The position numbers and the translations under genes were made by a program. Under the pieces are notes generated by a model that had not been told where the DNA came from, searched no databases, and saw only the letters and a list, made by a program, of their open reading frames with translations. From NCBI GenBank assembly GCA_013176395.1, contig JABMLP010000004.1, positions 1,178,001 through 1,242,000 on the forward strand: a DNA stretch of 64,000 nucleotides, given 5' to 3'. Shown here one piece after another: positions 22,491 to 35,059 of this stretch. This DNA comes from Venturia oleaginea (lineage: Eukaryota; Ascomycota; Dothideomycetes; Venturiales; Venturiaceae). Every line of letters starts with the position of its first letter. Position 1 is the stretch's first letter.

Positions 22491-23299
22491 GCTTGCGGTG
22501 AAGGTGACCGGGCTGATATCGTATGACTTCTGGTACTTGAGCAAAATGTAACTGGGCATGAAAGACACACCTACTAGAGTGTTGTGAAATGAGATAGCAA
22601 GGAGCAACGCGGTACCTGAAATTGTGCTCAATATAAAAGCCATTCTTGAAATACTCGAATGATATTGACAGCAGACGGGAGAAAACGGAGTATTATCAAT
22701 GACATCATACAGCATTCGGGATTTTTGAAGAAATTCCGTTCCTACACTTCCAACTTGATAAGTTCTGGAATCGCCAAAGCTCGTTCCGACAAAGGCGCTT
22801 CACTTCGGTATTTTCTCCGAACCACCAATTACCTAAACCGTTCCACTGTTGAAGCTCTTGGCTCTTTGGTGTACCTTGCACAGCCACTTTCACTGGTCTT
22901 ACAGCATCTACCCGTCCTCCGTCGCCGCTTGGCATGTCGTGTTTTCGGAGTCCTCAAGGACATCTCCTGTCCAAGCGTACCGATTTCTGTGCTTGTAGGG
23001 TCTTGGGAGATGTCACAAGAGCCTCAATTCGCATTTCTTGGAAGCGGTGATCCTCCGTCGCCTCCGTTTCTTTTGCTGAAAATAGGTGTTGGCAAAAGCA
23101 TGGCGGAGATTAAAATAGTGATTTCCTTACTTAGATCGCTTGGTAGTCAGTTAGTTGGTATTGTAAATTGCAATATAAGGTAGGCATTGTATCTCCTAGG
23201 TACCCATCAACACCACCAACGCCATCGACATCAGACTCAAACTTCACTCCCAATTTCATTCCATAATCTCAACCAACCAACCAATCACCTACAATCAAG
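22491..23299. other. Intergenic region
   Basis: No gene is supported between the CobW gene and the small secreted protein. The right end is the promoter of the latter. Confidence 0.4.
23174..23179 (+). promoter_or_regulatory. TATA-like box
   Basis: A TATAAG lies about 125 bp upstream of the ATG of the small secreted protein gene, a plausible core promoter distance. A CT- and CA-rich leader follows, as is common before highly expressed fungal genes. Confidence 0.4.
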
Positions 23300-23824
23300 A
23301 TGCAGTTCACATCCACCATCCTGTCCATCGCCGCCTTGGCATCCATCTCCTCCGCAACCCCTGTCCCCCAATCATTCACCGGAAAATCAGAATGGTGGTA
23401 CTGGACCGTCTCAAACCTAACAATCACATCTACACCCGCCGTCCCAGAATACACCTACCAATTCAATGTCCAGCAATTCTCGCAGGCCATGAAGGCGAAT
23501 TGTTCCGGTCCCGCCGCTGCCATCGTGTGTTCGGATTCTTCCTACACTGTTAATGCCGAAGAGGGAAAGCGTAAGTTCACTTTACCATCTTGACACTAGG
23601 TACGAAGATATTGTGCTAACGTATAGATGATAGCATTCACAATCACCCAGAAATTGTATCAGACAAAATCCATCGCTGTTCTGAGCGGGAACACGACGCT
23701 GAAAACGACTTGCATTGCTATTGATGGTGTTTCACCTGAATTTACGAAGACGGTTTGCAATGCTACCGAATTCAAGGTTGACTCTTACTTGACTGAGACA
23801 ATCTTGCCCGGGACTATTCAGTGA
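23300..23824 (+). CDS. Small secreted cysteine-containing protein
   Basis: One intron (23571-23633) gives 153 residues. The N-terminus is a clear signal peptide (MQFTSTILSIAALASISSAT) followed by PVPQ. The mature part of about 130 residues has four cysteines (KANCSG, IVCSDS, KTTCIA, KTVCNA) that could form two disulfides, and several N-glycosylation sequons (NLT, NCS, NTT, NAT). I recognise no family. Size, secretion and paired cysteines match the loose class of effector-like or wall-associated secreted proteins, but that is inference. The splice acceptor was chosen because the earlier TAG at 23623-23625 leads to a quick stop. Confidence 0.75.
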
Positions 23825-24109
23825 TGGAGCTGAAAATAGCAGAACTGTTGGATAGGGTTATGTCCATAATGGTGTATACAATGGGGTATTCAAAAGGTGA
23901 CATAGCGGAGCGTAACGTAAGATCTAAGACTACACACGATATCTCTAGCATGTCATTGAATTTACATAATTTTCCGACGCCCTCGTCACCTTTGGTATAG
24001 AGTTTTGAGCTCTTCGATTTTCTCTTCAATTTCTCATCTACTAGTGAAGCATCAACGCTGGGTATGAAGCCAGCAGCATTCTTCATCTGCCGATACAATC
24101 ATAACCCTT

Positions 24110-26486
24110 CTAAGATGTATGCAACTCCGTTTTCTCAATCCCCTCAATAACCTCCTCAATCTCCTTCTCAACAGCCTCAACACTCTTCCCCTCATCAGCA
24201 GGCTGAGCAGCCTGCGGTCTACCAGCTTTGCCCTTCGCAATCTTCGCCGCCTTCTCCGCCTTCTTCTTGGCTTTCTTGGCCTCTAGCTCTTCAGGCGTCA
24301 ACTCAACTTCCTTGGGTTTTGCAGCATCACCTTCTTTTGCCTCCTTCTTCTTGCCCTTCTTCATCTTTTCCTTCTTAGCTGCTGCTGCAGCGGCAGCATC
24401 TTCCTTGGCTTTTCGTGAAGCTTCGCCTCCGTACGCGTCGCGCCATTCTTGTTCCTTTTCAGCCTTGATTTGAGTGAAAAGGAGAGCGGATTGGCCGAGC
24501 TTGTGACCAGGTTTAATGGTATCGAAGGTGTATTGATCGGGAATTTGTAAAGCCTCTACGTTGAGCTGTTGGAGGATGTTCTTCGCGGTTGCTGGTAGAT
24601 AAGGAGAAATAAGAGATGCGAGGAGGTGAACATGGTTTAGTGCCAGGCCGACCACGGCTGCACACTTCTTGGGGTCTGATGTTGAGAGTTTGTTGTCGAG
24701 ACCGGCGTCCTGGAGGAGCTTGTTGCCGAGTCCAGATATAGCCAGTGCATCTACAAGACCGGCTCGTAGTTTCACCGCATCCAGGTCAGCGACGTATTCA
24801 GCAAGCTTTTCGTTCGTCAGTTTCTTGTGCTCTTCGAGTAGTGGATCGGAGTATTCCGTGTAGTTTGGGATGACGCCTTCGTAAATTTTGCTCAGAGTGA
24901 ACTTGACGACTCTGTTGACAAGGTTACCGAGGTTCTTCAGGAGAACATCGTTGTTTCCTGAGATAAACGCAGCCCATTCAAACTCCGAGTCGCTGGTCTC
25001 TGGCCGATGACTCAGGAGGTAAAATCTCCAAATATCAGAAGGAACGCCCGTGGCTTGAGCATTGTTGCCGAAAACGCCGACGCCGCGCGATTTGCTAAAC
25101 TTTCCACCTTCATAATTGAGATACTCAGTGGTTGAAAGATGATGAAGCTTGGTCCACTTCTGGCGAGTTCCAATCTGAGAACCGGGGAACACGACAGTGT
25201 GGAACGGGACGTTGTCTTTACCCATGAATTGATAAAGTTCGACGTCATCGCTTCGCCACCACTTTTCCCATTCTTCTGAGTAGCATGCTGTGATTGAGAC
25301 ATATCCAATACAGGCATCAAACCACACATACATGACCTTCTTTTCGTATCCAGGTAATGGCACTGGTGTACCCCATTTCAAATCTCTCGTGATTCCGCGT
25401 GGTTCTAGTCCGGTGCGAATCCACGACTGGGCTATGTTGATTCCATTCTGACTCCACTTGCCTTTTGCCGATGATTCTTGCTGCCATCTGTCGATCTCGG
25501 GCTGAAGTCTGTCCAAGAGGAGGAAAGTATGCTTGGTATCCCGTGGCACCGGAGTTGTTCCATCAATCTTACATTTTGGGTTGATGAGCTGCAACGGGTC
25601 CAAGAGATTACCGCAACCGTCACATTGATCCCCACGCGCGTCGTTATATTGACAAATAGGGCAGGTTCCCTCGACGAATCTATCGGCTAAAAAGGCCTGA
25701 TGTTCGGGGTGCTCGCAGAATGGTTGCTTCGTGGTTTTCTCTTCGAGGTATCCGTTTGAATTCAGGGCTGTGAAGATGTCCTGAGCGATCTTCGTTTGCT
25801 GGTCCGTAGGTGTCCGACCGAAAATATCGAATGAGATGTCGAACCAATCATAGACGTCTTTGTGAATCTTGTGATATTTAGAGCAAAGCTCCTCTGGCGT
25901 TACTTTTTCTTCCAGTGCTTTGGTTTCAGTGGCCGTCCCATATTCGTCAGATCCTGGATGGTATTAGCAGTGGTCTGACATGTTCAGACATGTACTCACC
26001 ACATATATACAATGTTGGCTGGCCTCGTAGCCTTGAGTACCTAGCAAAAGCATCCGCTGAGAGAACTGAGCCTACAATGTTGCCTTGGAATAAGTTAGCA
26101 TCCGAGGATCCAATAGATGAGAATTGAAAGCAATTGCCAAAGAGATGAAAGAGACTTCGTTACTACAGCCCTGATCGTGGTTTTGGAGTTCTGGTCGAGT
26201 AACCAAAATTCCCGGACATGTTCAAAAAGAATTTGTGACAAACTTCAATATCGTAGCCCTCTACGAATCCCGAAAACGATCAGAAGTTGGTACAAACACC
26301 ACGCCAATCTTCCCGCGCTGTCTCCAGTCTCTGTGCATCTTGCTTTAACATCCAAGAAACGAGGGGCATACCAAGATGTGGAATGTTGTTGACATATGGC
26401 AAGGCGCTCGTTATCAAAACGTTCTTTTTTCCGGCCTCTGGGAGAACTGGATGCGGAGCCATGGTTTCTGGCATCCAGTGTGGCAT
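24110..26486 (-). CDS. Methionyl-tRNA synthetase, cytosolic
   Basis: This class I synthetase charges tRNA-Met in the cytosol. Introns are at 26084-26371 and 25954-25999; the product is about 680 residues. Motifs are the HIGH-equivalent [11 protein letters not shown], split by the first intron, CGSDEYGT, a zinc-binding knuckle (CPIC ... CDGCG), and the KMSKS-equivalent KFSKS in [13 protein letters not shown]. The anticodon-binding helical domain follows, then a Lys/Ala/Glu-rich C-terminal extension likely to bind tRNA or a partner. The start at 26486 is the first in-frame ATG, but the frame stays open upstream ([15 protein letters not shown]) without an ATG, so an additional 5' exon or a longer N-terminus is possible. 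Confidence 0.93.
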
Positions 26487-28274
26487 CGATTTGTTGAGGA
26501 GTCCGGGGTTCTTCGCGGCTTGCAGGAGCTCAATGATACCAGGTCGACTTTCGGCTCTTTTCAATTCCGAATAGCAGGTTTTATAAACTTCGTAATTGTT
26601 TCCTTGTCTTTGTGCATCATCGCGTCTCGAGATGACTGTTCAGACTCGCTCATGTGACTAAGCTAGTCTAGCGCCGGCAAAACTCGCTCCTCCGAACAGG
26701 GTCCAGCTGCATAAAATTCGACTCGCTGCGAAATAAAATTCTTCTTCCCATCCAACCCTCGCCCAAAGAATCGCAATCGAAGCTTACACACAGAGGGCTT
26801 CATGCCTCTCATTATACACAACGCTTTGGGAGAAAGTCCCCGGACAGCCTACGACATCTGTAGGACTTGCGGAAACGCGCCGCCATAGAAGCAAGCGGCT
26901 TACCTCGTCCTCTCCTCCTCCTCTACCCTCGCCCTCCACCCGTTCGCACTCTCCTTCGACCTCTACCAAGTGGGACGGTCGAGCTTCGAGGACCATATGG
27001 ACGACGATACGAGTCCGCGCTTCTTCGCTTCGCACGCCTTTAACGAGGTCTTGTGTCGCTGGTGAGGAGGATATTGGGACTTTTGATGGCATGAATGTTG
27101 GTAAAGGAGTCGACGTGGACACTTTAGTCGAATTCGATAGTTATGCGATTGCCCACTTGTCTGCACCTTCTACCTTCACGTCGAGTTCACTCTAGACTGC
27201 GAGATGAGGATGTGAGCTGGGTAACTCGATGGGGCTTATTCTTGGTGCGAGGGCTGGATCACAATTTTCTTTTTTCCTCGCCAGGTCTGTTGGATGTCAC
27301 CTCGATGGCAGTCCATTGCTCTCTCACAGGAGCCAGGCTTTTTACATGTTCAGATGATGATAACCCAATCTGAGTCAAGCTCCTAGGGTTACTCTACTCG
27401 TGCTTGCTTCATCGCAGTACTTGTAGTTCCCGTTGACGATAACCTACGACGGTATCTGATTGAACAGACACAATTACCCTTATTGTATAGCATATAGATC
27501 TGACTGGCTGCTGTTCGTGTATTCTGCGCTCAGCAACTCCTTTGATGGAGACTCAGTTTATGGCGTGAAATATGGTTATCTTGTTCCTGATGGTGCTGTA
27601 CTGCCTTGTGCATGGGCAATGTCTCCTGGGGACCTGGACGCCAATAATGAAGCTTCATCCAGGGCGCGCAACAAGATTCGCAGGCTTGGCAGGCAAGCAG
27701 CGAAGACCAACCGGGGTCTGAAAGCGGAAAGCTTAATGTATGAGGCTCTGCAGGTGTACAGCCACGACAGCTCTCAGCCTCCCAGCAAAGCTTGACCAAT
27801 GAGATGCCGTGCTTAGTAGTGGTCGAGATGAGGGGTTGTGCGGAGAAAGTTGAGCGGTAGCGGTTATTAATGTCTGTCTTGGGATGCAACTCTAAGTCCC
27901 TCTCTCTCGTGGTCTTTTGGATCTTGTATCTTCCGCCCTTTGCGAGATTTCATCCGTATATGGACTCACCGACTGCTTATGCTCTTCAAAGGCCGAGAAG
28001 AGGCCCAGTCAAGATCCTCGCCAACGGCTCCACCCATCGCCATGTGATTGGGCGAAGTGGGCGCGGGTTTTGGATAGCAGCTGTCTAATTACGATCACGA
28101 CTTTTTATCTTTCTTCCGATCCTTTCTCTTCGCGGGCAAACTTCAAACACTTGACGTTCATCTCTCTCATTTGCTGACCTGTCCCCATCCTCGCCTCCAT
28201 CATTTCAACAGTTACATCTCCTCTCTTATCAGCTGTCCACTCTGTGACCCTCCCGACTTATCATATCGCCGGTT
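26487..28274. other. Intergenic region between MetRS and cytochrome c peroxidase
   Basis: This 1.8-kb stretch between divergent genes holds both promoters and possibly the missing 5' exon of the synthetase near 26490-26660. An open plus frame of about 115 codons ending near 27195 and a frame at 27460-27795 lack recognisable features; I call neither. Confidence 0.35.
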
Positions 28275-29509
28275 ATGGCCGCCACATTCGCACGCACTGC
28301 TTTCCGCGCAGCTCCCTCTACACTCAGGACTACAGCAACTCGCAATGGCACACGCTTTGCTCCAGTAGCACGCCAGGCATTCCGCCAACAATCTCGTCGT
28401 GGCTACGCCGATAAAGCTGGCCCAAAATCTGGTGGAAGCAATGGATGGATCTTCGGCTTGTTGGGTGTTGCAGCAATTGGTGGAGGTGGATACTATTATT
28501 CCCAGAACCATCTAGGTACTGATGGTGTTGTAAAGACTGGACCTTTTGTACCCAAGTTTGAGGATTACCAAAGTGTTTACAATGCGGTTGCGAAAGCTTT
28601 GGAAGAGAAGGATGACTACGATGACGGATCTTATGGACCAGTTCTGTTGAGACTGGCATGGCATGCCAGCGGAACGTATGTTGTTCGTCTTCGACAGTGT
28701 ACCAATCTTAGGACTGACCTGTGTATACAGCTATGACAAGGACACCAACACCGGTGGTTCAAATGGTGCTACTATGCGATTCGCACCAGAGGGTGATCAT
28801 GGCGCCAACGCGGGCCTCAAGGCTGCTCGGGACTTCCTCGAGCCCATCAAAGGTATGCGATGCTTAACATCTAGCACAATGCTCTCCGTATCTACTAACA
28901 CAGCCGATAGAACAGTTCCCATGGATCTCCTACTCTGACCTCTGGACACTAGCTGGTGTTGCCGCCATTCAAGAAATGCAAGGACCTGTCATTCCATGGA
29001 GACCAGGCCGGGCTGATAGAGATCTCTCCTTCTGCACACCTGATGGCCGCCTTCCAGACGCCTCCAAAGACCAGAATCACATCCGTGCAATTTTCGGTCG
29101 AATGGGTTTCAATGACCAAGAAATGGTTGCCCTCAGTGGTGCCCACGCCCTCGGTCGCTGCCACACCGACAGGTCAGGTTTCGATGGACCATGGACCTTT
29201 TCGCCAACTGTCCTTACAAACGACTACTACAAGCTCCTCCTAGACGAGAAGTGGCAGTGGAAGAAGTGGAATGGCCCAAAGCAGTTCGAGGACAAGAAGA
29301 CAAAGACCTTGATGATGTTGCCGACCGATATGGCTTTGATACAGGATAAGAAGTTCAAACAATACGTCCAACAGTACGCACAGGACAATGATGCGTTCTT
29401 CAAGGACTTCAGCAGGGCTGTCATGACTCTCTTTGAGCTCGGTGTGCCATTCGCTCAAAGCGAAGAGTCGAGATTTGCATTCAAGCCACTCGCAGACCAA
29501 GCTGCTTGA
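28275..29509 (+). CDS. ccp1: Cytochrome c peroxidase, mitochondrial
   Basis: This class I haem peroxidase of the intermembrane space reduces H2O2 with electrons from cytochrome c. Introns are at 28676-28730 and 28853-28910; the product is 373 residues. An Arg/Ala-rich mitochondrial presequence is followed by a hydrophobic Gly-rich sorting segment ([19 protein letters not shown]), as in yeast Ccp1. Distal residues lie in [12 protein letters not shown] (Arg, Trp, His near 124-130), the proximal His in [13 protein letters not shown], and the radical-forming Trp of the cytochrome c-specific branch in [11 protein letters not shown]. That GPW context separates it from catalase-peroxidases and ascorbate peroxidases. 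Confidence 0.95.
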
Positions 29510-29914
29510 GCATGTGACAGTTGAGACGTGGGTGTAAACGAATTGTTTCTGTATTTGTTCGTTGCATAGTTCTAGATCTAGGATGGAGTTTGGCGGGTGT
29601 TATATCCCTTAGATCAGATAGATGGCTCCTTCTGTAAGACATAGAAATGAGGCTCTCCTCTCTAGAATTACATATGTTTTCGATCAAATTTCACCAGATT
29701 TCTTCCCCATAAGAAGCCTGACTCCCTTGCCATTCCTCTATTCTTAACATCCTCGTACGACTCCCATTCGAGCCCTTTCGATTAACAGTTGCCAAGTAAT
29801 ATTGGACCCTGCGCCACCGTCCCTAGCCAGAACCCTTCACCCCCCCAGCATCTCGAAACGGTCAGGCTTCACTGATCAACATCAGTTGGATCGAAACTTC
29901 AAGACTTTGAGAGA

Positions 29915-31123
29915 ATGTCAACCACTGCTACTGTCACTACCACGGTGCCGAAGAAGACGACCAGCCAGAAAGACTTCTTCTGGACTTATACTGAGGAACC
30001 GCATCGCACCAGACGGCAGGCTATTATCAAGGCACACCCTGAGGTAGCTATTTTCTCAACAGCTCGAAAAATGGGCTTCAATTTACAGCATCACAGGTTT
30101 TGAAACTATGCGGCCCTGAGCCATTGACCAAATACCTGGTCACGGCCGTTGTCGCCCTACAAATCGCTTGCGCCTACAACCTACGGAATACCTCCCCTCT
30201 ATCATGGTCATTTTTCCTCACAGCGTACATAATTGGGGCTACGGCGAACCAGAACCTGTTTCTGGCTATTCATGAGATTTCCCACAACCTGGCATTCAAG
30301 TCTGGTGTAGTGAACAGAATCTTCGCTGTTTTCGCGAATCTACCAATTGGCATTCCATACAGTGCCTCTTTCAGGGTAGGTGTTTCAGTAGTCGAGAGAA
30401 CAGAACAATAGCTAATAGGCACAGCCATACCATCTTACCCACCACAAGTCACTCGGTGTCGATGGTCTAGACGCAGATCTTCCCTCGGCCTTTGAGGCGG
30501 TCTTCCTCGATTCTGTCCTTGGTAAAGCCTTCTTTGCTACTTTCCAAATTCTCTTCTACGCTCTACGACCAATGTTCGTGTACCAGCTACCTCTCACACG
30601 AATCCATGCTTTCAATATTGTCGCGCAATTGGGCTTCGACTATGTCCTGGTAAAATTGGCCGGAGCGAACGCCCTGTGGTATTTGATTATGAGCTCCTTC
30701 TTGGCGGGATCTCTACACCCTTGTGCGGCTCATTTCATTGCAGAGCACTACGTCTTCGAGCGCCAGACCATTCACGCGAACACGGAATCCAAGCTCGCCC
30801 CCGTTCCAGAGACGTTTTCATATTACGGTCCACTCAATTTGTTGACGTATAACGTGGGCCTACACAATGAACACCACGATTTCCCGGCCATTCCTTGGAC
30901 GAGGCTTCCAGCGCTCTATCAAATTGCTAAGGAATATTATGAGCCATTGCCTCATCATAAGAGCTGGTGCTACGTCATTTGGCAATTTATCTTGGATAAG
31001 GAGGTGGGCCTTTGGTGTCGGGTCAAGAGAAAGGAGGGTGGTAGGAAGGTTGGTGCGGAGACTTGGAAAGAGGAAGACTTGGGATCGAACGAGCAGGCGA
31101 AAGATATTCCTGGTGTGAGGTAA
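29915..31123 (+). CDS. Sphingolipid delta(4)-desaturase (DES1-type)
   Basis: This ER enzyme puts the delta-4 double bond into dihydroceramide and supplies the glucosylceramide branch in filamentous fungi. Introns are at 30044-30096 and 30376-30424; the product is 368 residues. The N-terminal lipid-desaturase domain DFFWTYTEEPHRTRRQAIIKAHPE is characteristic. Three histidine boxes are present: HEISHN, HLTHHKS and HNEHHDFP. Several membrane segments alternate with these boxes (YLVTAVVALQIACAY, FFLTAYIIGATANQNLFL and others). The C-terminus is charged and extends beyond GLWCRVKRK. Substrate is inferred from the close family match. Confidence 0.93.
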
Positions 31124-31930
31124 TGAGCATGATTCACTCTTGGTAGGATATTGCGTTGTTTGTACGTATATAGAGCATATACATTGTTGGCGGTCAACGG
31201 CTCGTTCGCAGCGACTTTGAAAGGGATTGCACCGTGGAGCTACCCGTGAGCGATTCACCATGATACAAATTCCTCGTCGCTCCAATTCTCTTCTCTGCCT
31301 ATCCGGCTTGCGAGTTCTTTGGTGGCAAATTCCAGTCTAGATCAAGGACGTACGAGCATTGCTGAGTTGGCAAGAGCATGGATCACAGAGCGCAGTGCAA
31401 GAGGGCAATTGACTTTTTTGATACTTTGGATGACGATGGTGACATGGTTCTCCAAGGATCAGCATTGTAGACAAATAGCACGAGTCTAGTCCGATGTTAT
31501 TGGTGGAATATTTAAACCGATCCCTATTCCCCGCGTCTGGATCACCATCAACAACCGTTCGTTACGGACAATGGGCCGCGAAGGACTTGGCTGGGTTTCT
31601 GATGAGGCTCTTTGATAGGTTCTAACGGTGTCGGTTGCCCTGTACGTTGAAATTCTCGTCGATATTGGCTTGGTATCTACCCTAAATGCCGATATTGCGG
31701 TACACATGTGTGGACTGTCTGCGCGACTATGCTTCGGAAAACTTCTTCATTCTTGAGCGAAGTTGAGCCAAGGTTGAGGGGATTTTTGCTATGGCTGTCG
31801 TGACGGAGGAAATTATTGACGAAAGAGAGGTGATGCGCTGAAATTTCAACTTTAAGAACGATAAGAGCTAGGAAGCCTAAGGCATTGCGGAAAAGGGATA
31901 ATTGGACGAGTGTCGTCTCAGCGTCCAAAC
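31124..31930. other. Intergenic region
   Basis: About 800 bp without a supported gene, between the desaturase stop and the polygalacturonase start. No repeat or RNA gene was noticed. Confidence 0.4.
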
Positions 31931-33491
31931 ATGTTGGCCCTTTCGACAACACGCCTCGCTGCTCTGCTACCCCTCGCTACAACAGTATCAGCAGTGTGGG
32001 TAGCAGAAAGTTTCCTCGAAACTCTTCGCTCACCCCGTCCATTCCACGCCCAACCCTCACCAGAACGAAACAAAACCTGTGTAGCCGAATCCTTCAACAA
32101 CCCCAAAATCGACGACGCAAAGAACATTCTTCAAGCAATTCATGACTGCAATGGAGGCGGTCATGTCATCTTCGCGCAAAGACAGATATACACCATTTCC
32201 TCGCCTATGAATCTTACGGGCCTCAACGCCATTGATCTCGATATCCAAGGTACACTTTCCTTTCCTTCTGATAACCTCACTTACTGGCAAACCGCCTCTT
32301 TCGACCTCAACTACCAAAACGCAACGTCCTTTTTCCTCCTTGGCGGACACGACGTCAATGTCTATGGCTCCGGAACCATCCAAGGTAATGGCCAGGCTTG
32401 GTGGGACGCTTTCGTCAAGAACAAGGCTCTCAAGCGTCCGGTTCTTTTTACGATTGTGGGATTGGAAGGGGGAAGTGTGAGCGATGTCAAGATGAAGGAT
32501 AGTCCTTTTTGGCATAATGTGATTGTAAATTCGAGTGATGTTGTTTATTCTGGGCTGGAATTGCGGAGTACGAGTTCCAATGGGAATTTTGAGAAGAACA
32601 CGGATGGGTGGGATATTTACAGGAGTACGAGGGTGACGATTGAGAATTCGACTGTTACGAATGGGGATGGTATGATTTCATTTTTTAACATTTCCCTCTC
32701 AACTTGATGTCTGCGGGAAGTTGGGTAGTGATTTAGAGATGATGATGTTGATGGAAATTGTTCACTGACATTTGATGTAGACTGCGTCTCCTTCAAACCG
32801 AACAGCACATCTATCCTCGTGCAAAACCTCCACTGCAACGGCACTCACGGCATTTCCGTCGGATCATTGGGTCAATACGACACCCGCGTCGATTACGTAG
32901 AAGATATCCTCGTCCGCAACATCAGCATGTTCAATTCCTCCGAGGGCGCACGTATCAAAGTCTGGCCAAACTCTTATTCGGAGAAGAGTGCAAGTTTGAC
33001 AGGTAAATCCGCTATCGAGCTACTTCTTACCTTAGCTGACCATGAATATTAATAGGCGGTGGTGGTCGCGGTCTCGTGCGCAATGTCACGTACGATGGAA
33101 TGTTTTTGGATAATGTTGATTACGGGTTGACGATTACGCAATGTTATGGACAGGATGATGAGGAGGAATGTTTTAGGCATCCTGTATGTTCACCCTTTCC
33201 CTCACCTTTCTCCCCTCTCCTTCCTGCCCGATGCTCTCCTGTAAGCTAATGCAGAGGGATGTGTAGTCCAAACTCAACATAACAAACATAACCTTCCGCA
33301 ATATCCGCGGCCGCACAAATCGTGTCTTCAGTCCTATAGTCGCCCATCTCGTTTGCTCGAGTCCGGATACCTGTTCCAACATTGTTGCTGAGAATATCGA
33401 TATCAGGACGACGAATGGGAGTAATCTTGTTACCTGTAGGAATTTGGATAGGAGTAAGCTTGGGGGATTGAGTTGTACGGATTGGAGTAAG
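31931..33491 (+). CDS. Exopolygalacturonase (GH28)
   Basis: This secreted GH28 enzyme should release galacturonic acid from the non-reducing end of pectate. Introns are at 32670-32780, 33003-33055 and 33184-33266; the product is 437 residues. The signal peptide is [21 protein letters not shown]. Catalytic signatures are NTDGWD, the split GDD motif (NGDDCVSF, across intron 1), HGISVGS and RIKVW. NTDGWD with GSLGQY after HGISV fits the exo-acting branch rather than endopolygalacturonase (NTDAFD). Many NXS/T sequons suggest heavy glycosylation. The stop falls at 33489-33491 after LSCTG. Confidence 0.92.
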
Positions 33492-35059
33492 GGATATAAT
33501 AAGGCTTGAGCAGGCGTTATGTTACGGCTTTGGTGGTTTGGGGGCTCGTGGCCAGCACGCTCTAACTTGGAGACATCACATCACTCCTTGCGAGGTTGTC
33601 AAGTAGGTAGATAATTTTGATGTCTAGAAAACCAGGGAATTCTGCTTTTTCAAGCCTGCGGAGACAAAAATGGGGAAAAAGTGAGTGCTTGAAATCTAGC
33701 GACTTTTCTCTCTATCAGATCACAATGGCACTCGTAACAAATTGCCCGCGTATTGCTCTGGTCTTTAGTTCAGTTCTCTCCACCCAATCAGACCATGGAT
33801 TCTGCCTTGTTTGCAACAATCTATTTCTGAAAATACTCTTTCGTCCTATACTTTTCTTCGGGTGTAGTGCTCAGCCTCCTTCAACCCGTGGAGACATGGA
33901 AGTGAGCGACTGAAAAAAAGAGCAAAAGTAACAGTACAAGCAGATGGATAGTAAGAGCCGCACGCGCTAAAGTGCATAAAAAATGCATGAAGGAGAGACA
34001 GGCTGACAGCTATTTTGCGACGTCAAATGACAGCGGCAGAAATGGGAATATTCGACAACCTCGAATCTGCCTCGCCTGCACAGCCACGTCGAAAGAGGAA
34101 ATGAACGCCACAAGTGCAAGGGACTGAATAGGAAATGTGACGACATGCTAGAATAGAAGTCATATCGGACATGATTGAAGGCTCGAGATGAAGTTTGATT
34201 GTAGGCTGCCACTTTATATTGGCTCAGGCGTGCTGAAGAGATGAGGCATACTGTAGATTTGCTACTGCTTCACCGCACTCGCATTCAGCAGCGTTGAAAG
34301 TGGTCTCTTTCGGCGTAAATTATGGAAGATTGAAAGAGAAGTACAGGGTAGATCCAGTCGAGAAGTGGATGACCACTTGCAGTTCTTCATGCTTACCCGT
34401 TTCAAAACATGGAGATGTTCGACGAGGCGCAGCTCAATTGGGGCTATTTTAGGGGCTTTACAAACATAATCGCAGGGTTTCGGAGAAACGATGCTTTCTG
34501 ATTGGAGGTCGAAGCTTCGGCAAGCTGATCTTGGGGTCTGAAAGTAGTATAACCATGTTTGAGAGGGTTCACAGTGGACTGTATGTGATTGTGTTCGGAG
34601 ATGGTGTTTTGACTCCAAGATATCTATTCCACCAAAGCTTCATCCATCCCCGGACTTCAAAAGTCAGGCGGCGGCCGCGATACGCACCACCAACTACTCC
34701 TTCCCGCCAAACCTAATACTCCAACGCTATTCCACAATTTCGCCAGCTTCGGGCCGTCAATTCTGAAACGCACAAAGCAAATATCTCATTGTTCCCGTCC
34801 TGCATGTGTGAGAATACCCATAATTAGCTTCGGTTTTTCCACTTCAACAGGGGGGCATCTCTGCTGCGCCAACGACCCAACAGCCAGCCCACATCGCTCA
34901 AGACTATACCTTTGCCCGCCAATTCTTTGCTGCGCATTACTTCCGCCATCATTCTGGGCCAGCAGCAGTCAGCGAACCGCCTTACAGAGTTCAAGGCTGT
35001 CTGCGCGTGGGCCTGAGCTCCATCTACAGCTCCCAGCTACATTCCCATATAAGCCCACC
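33492..35059. other. Intergenic region upstream of crz1
   Basis: No gene is supported in this 1.6-kb stretch. The right end is open in the crz1 frame back to 34808, but without an ATG, so I treat it as 5' leader and promoter. Confidence 0.4.

Noticed and set aside
26720..27196. 115-codon open plus frame between MetRS and cytochrome c peroxidase
   Set aside because: It has no ATG near its start, is Ser/Arg/Thr low-complexity, and an antisense frame of equal length overlaps it.
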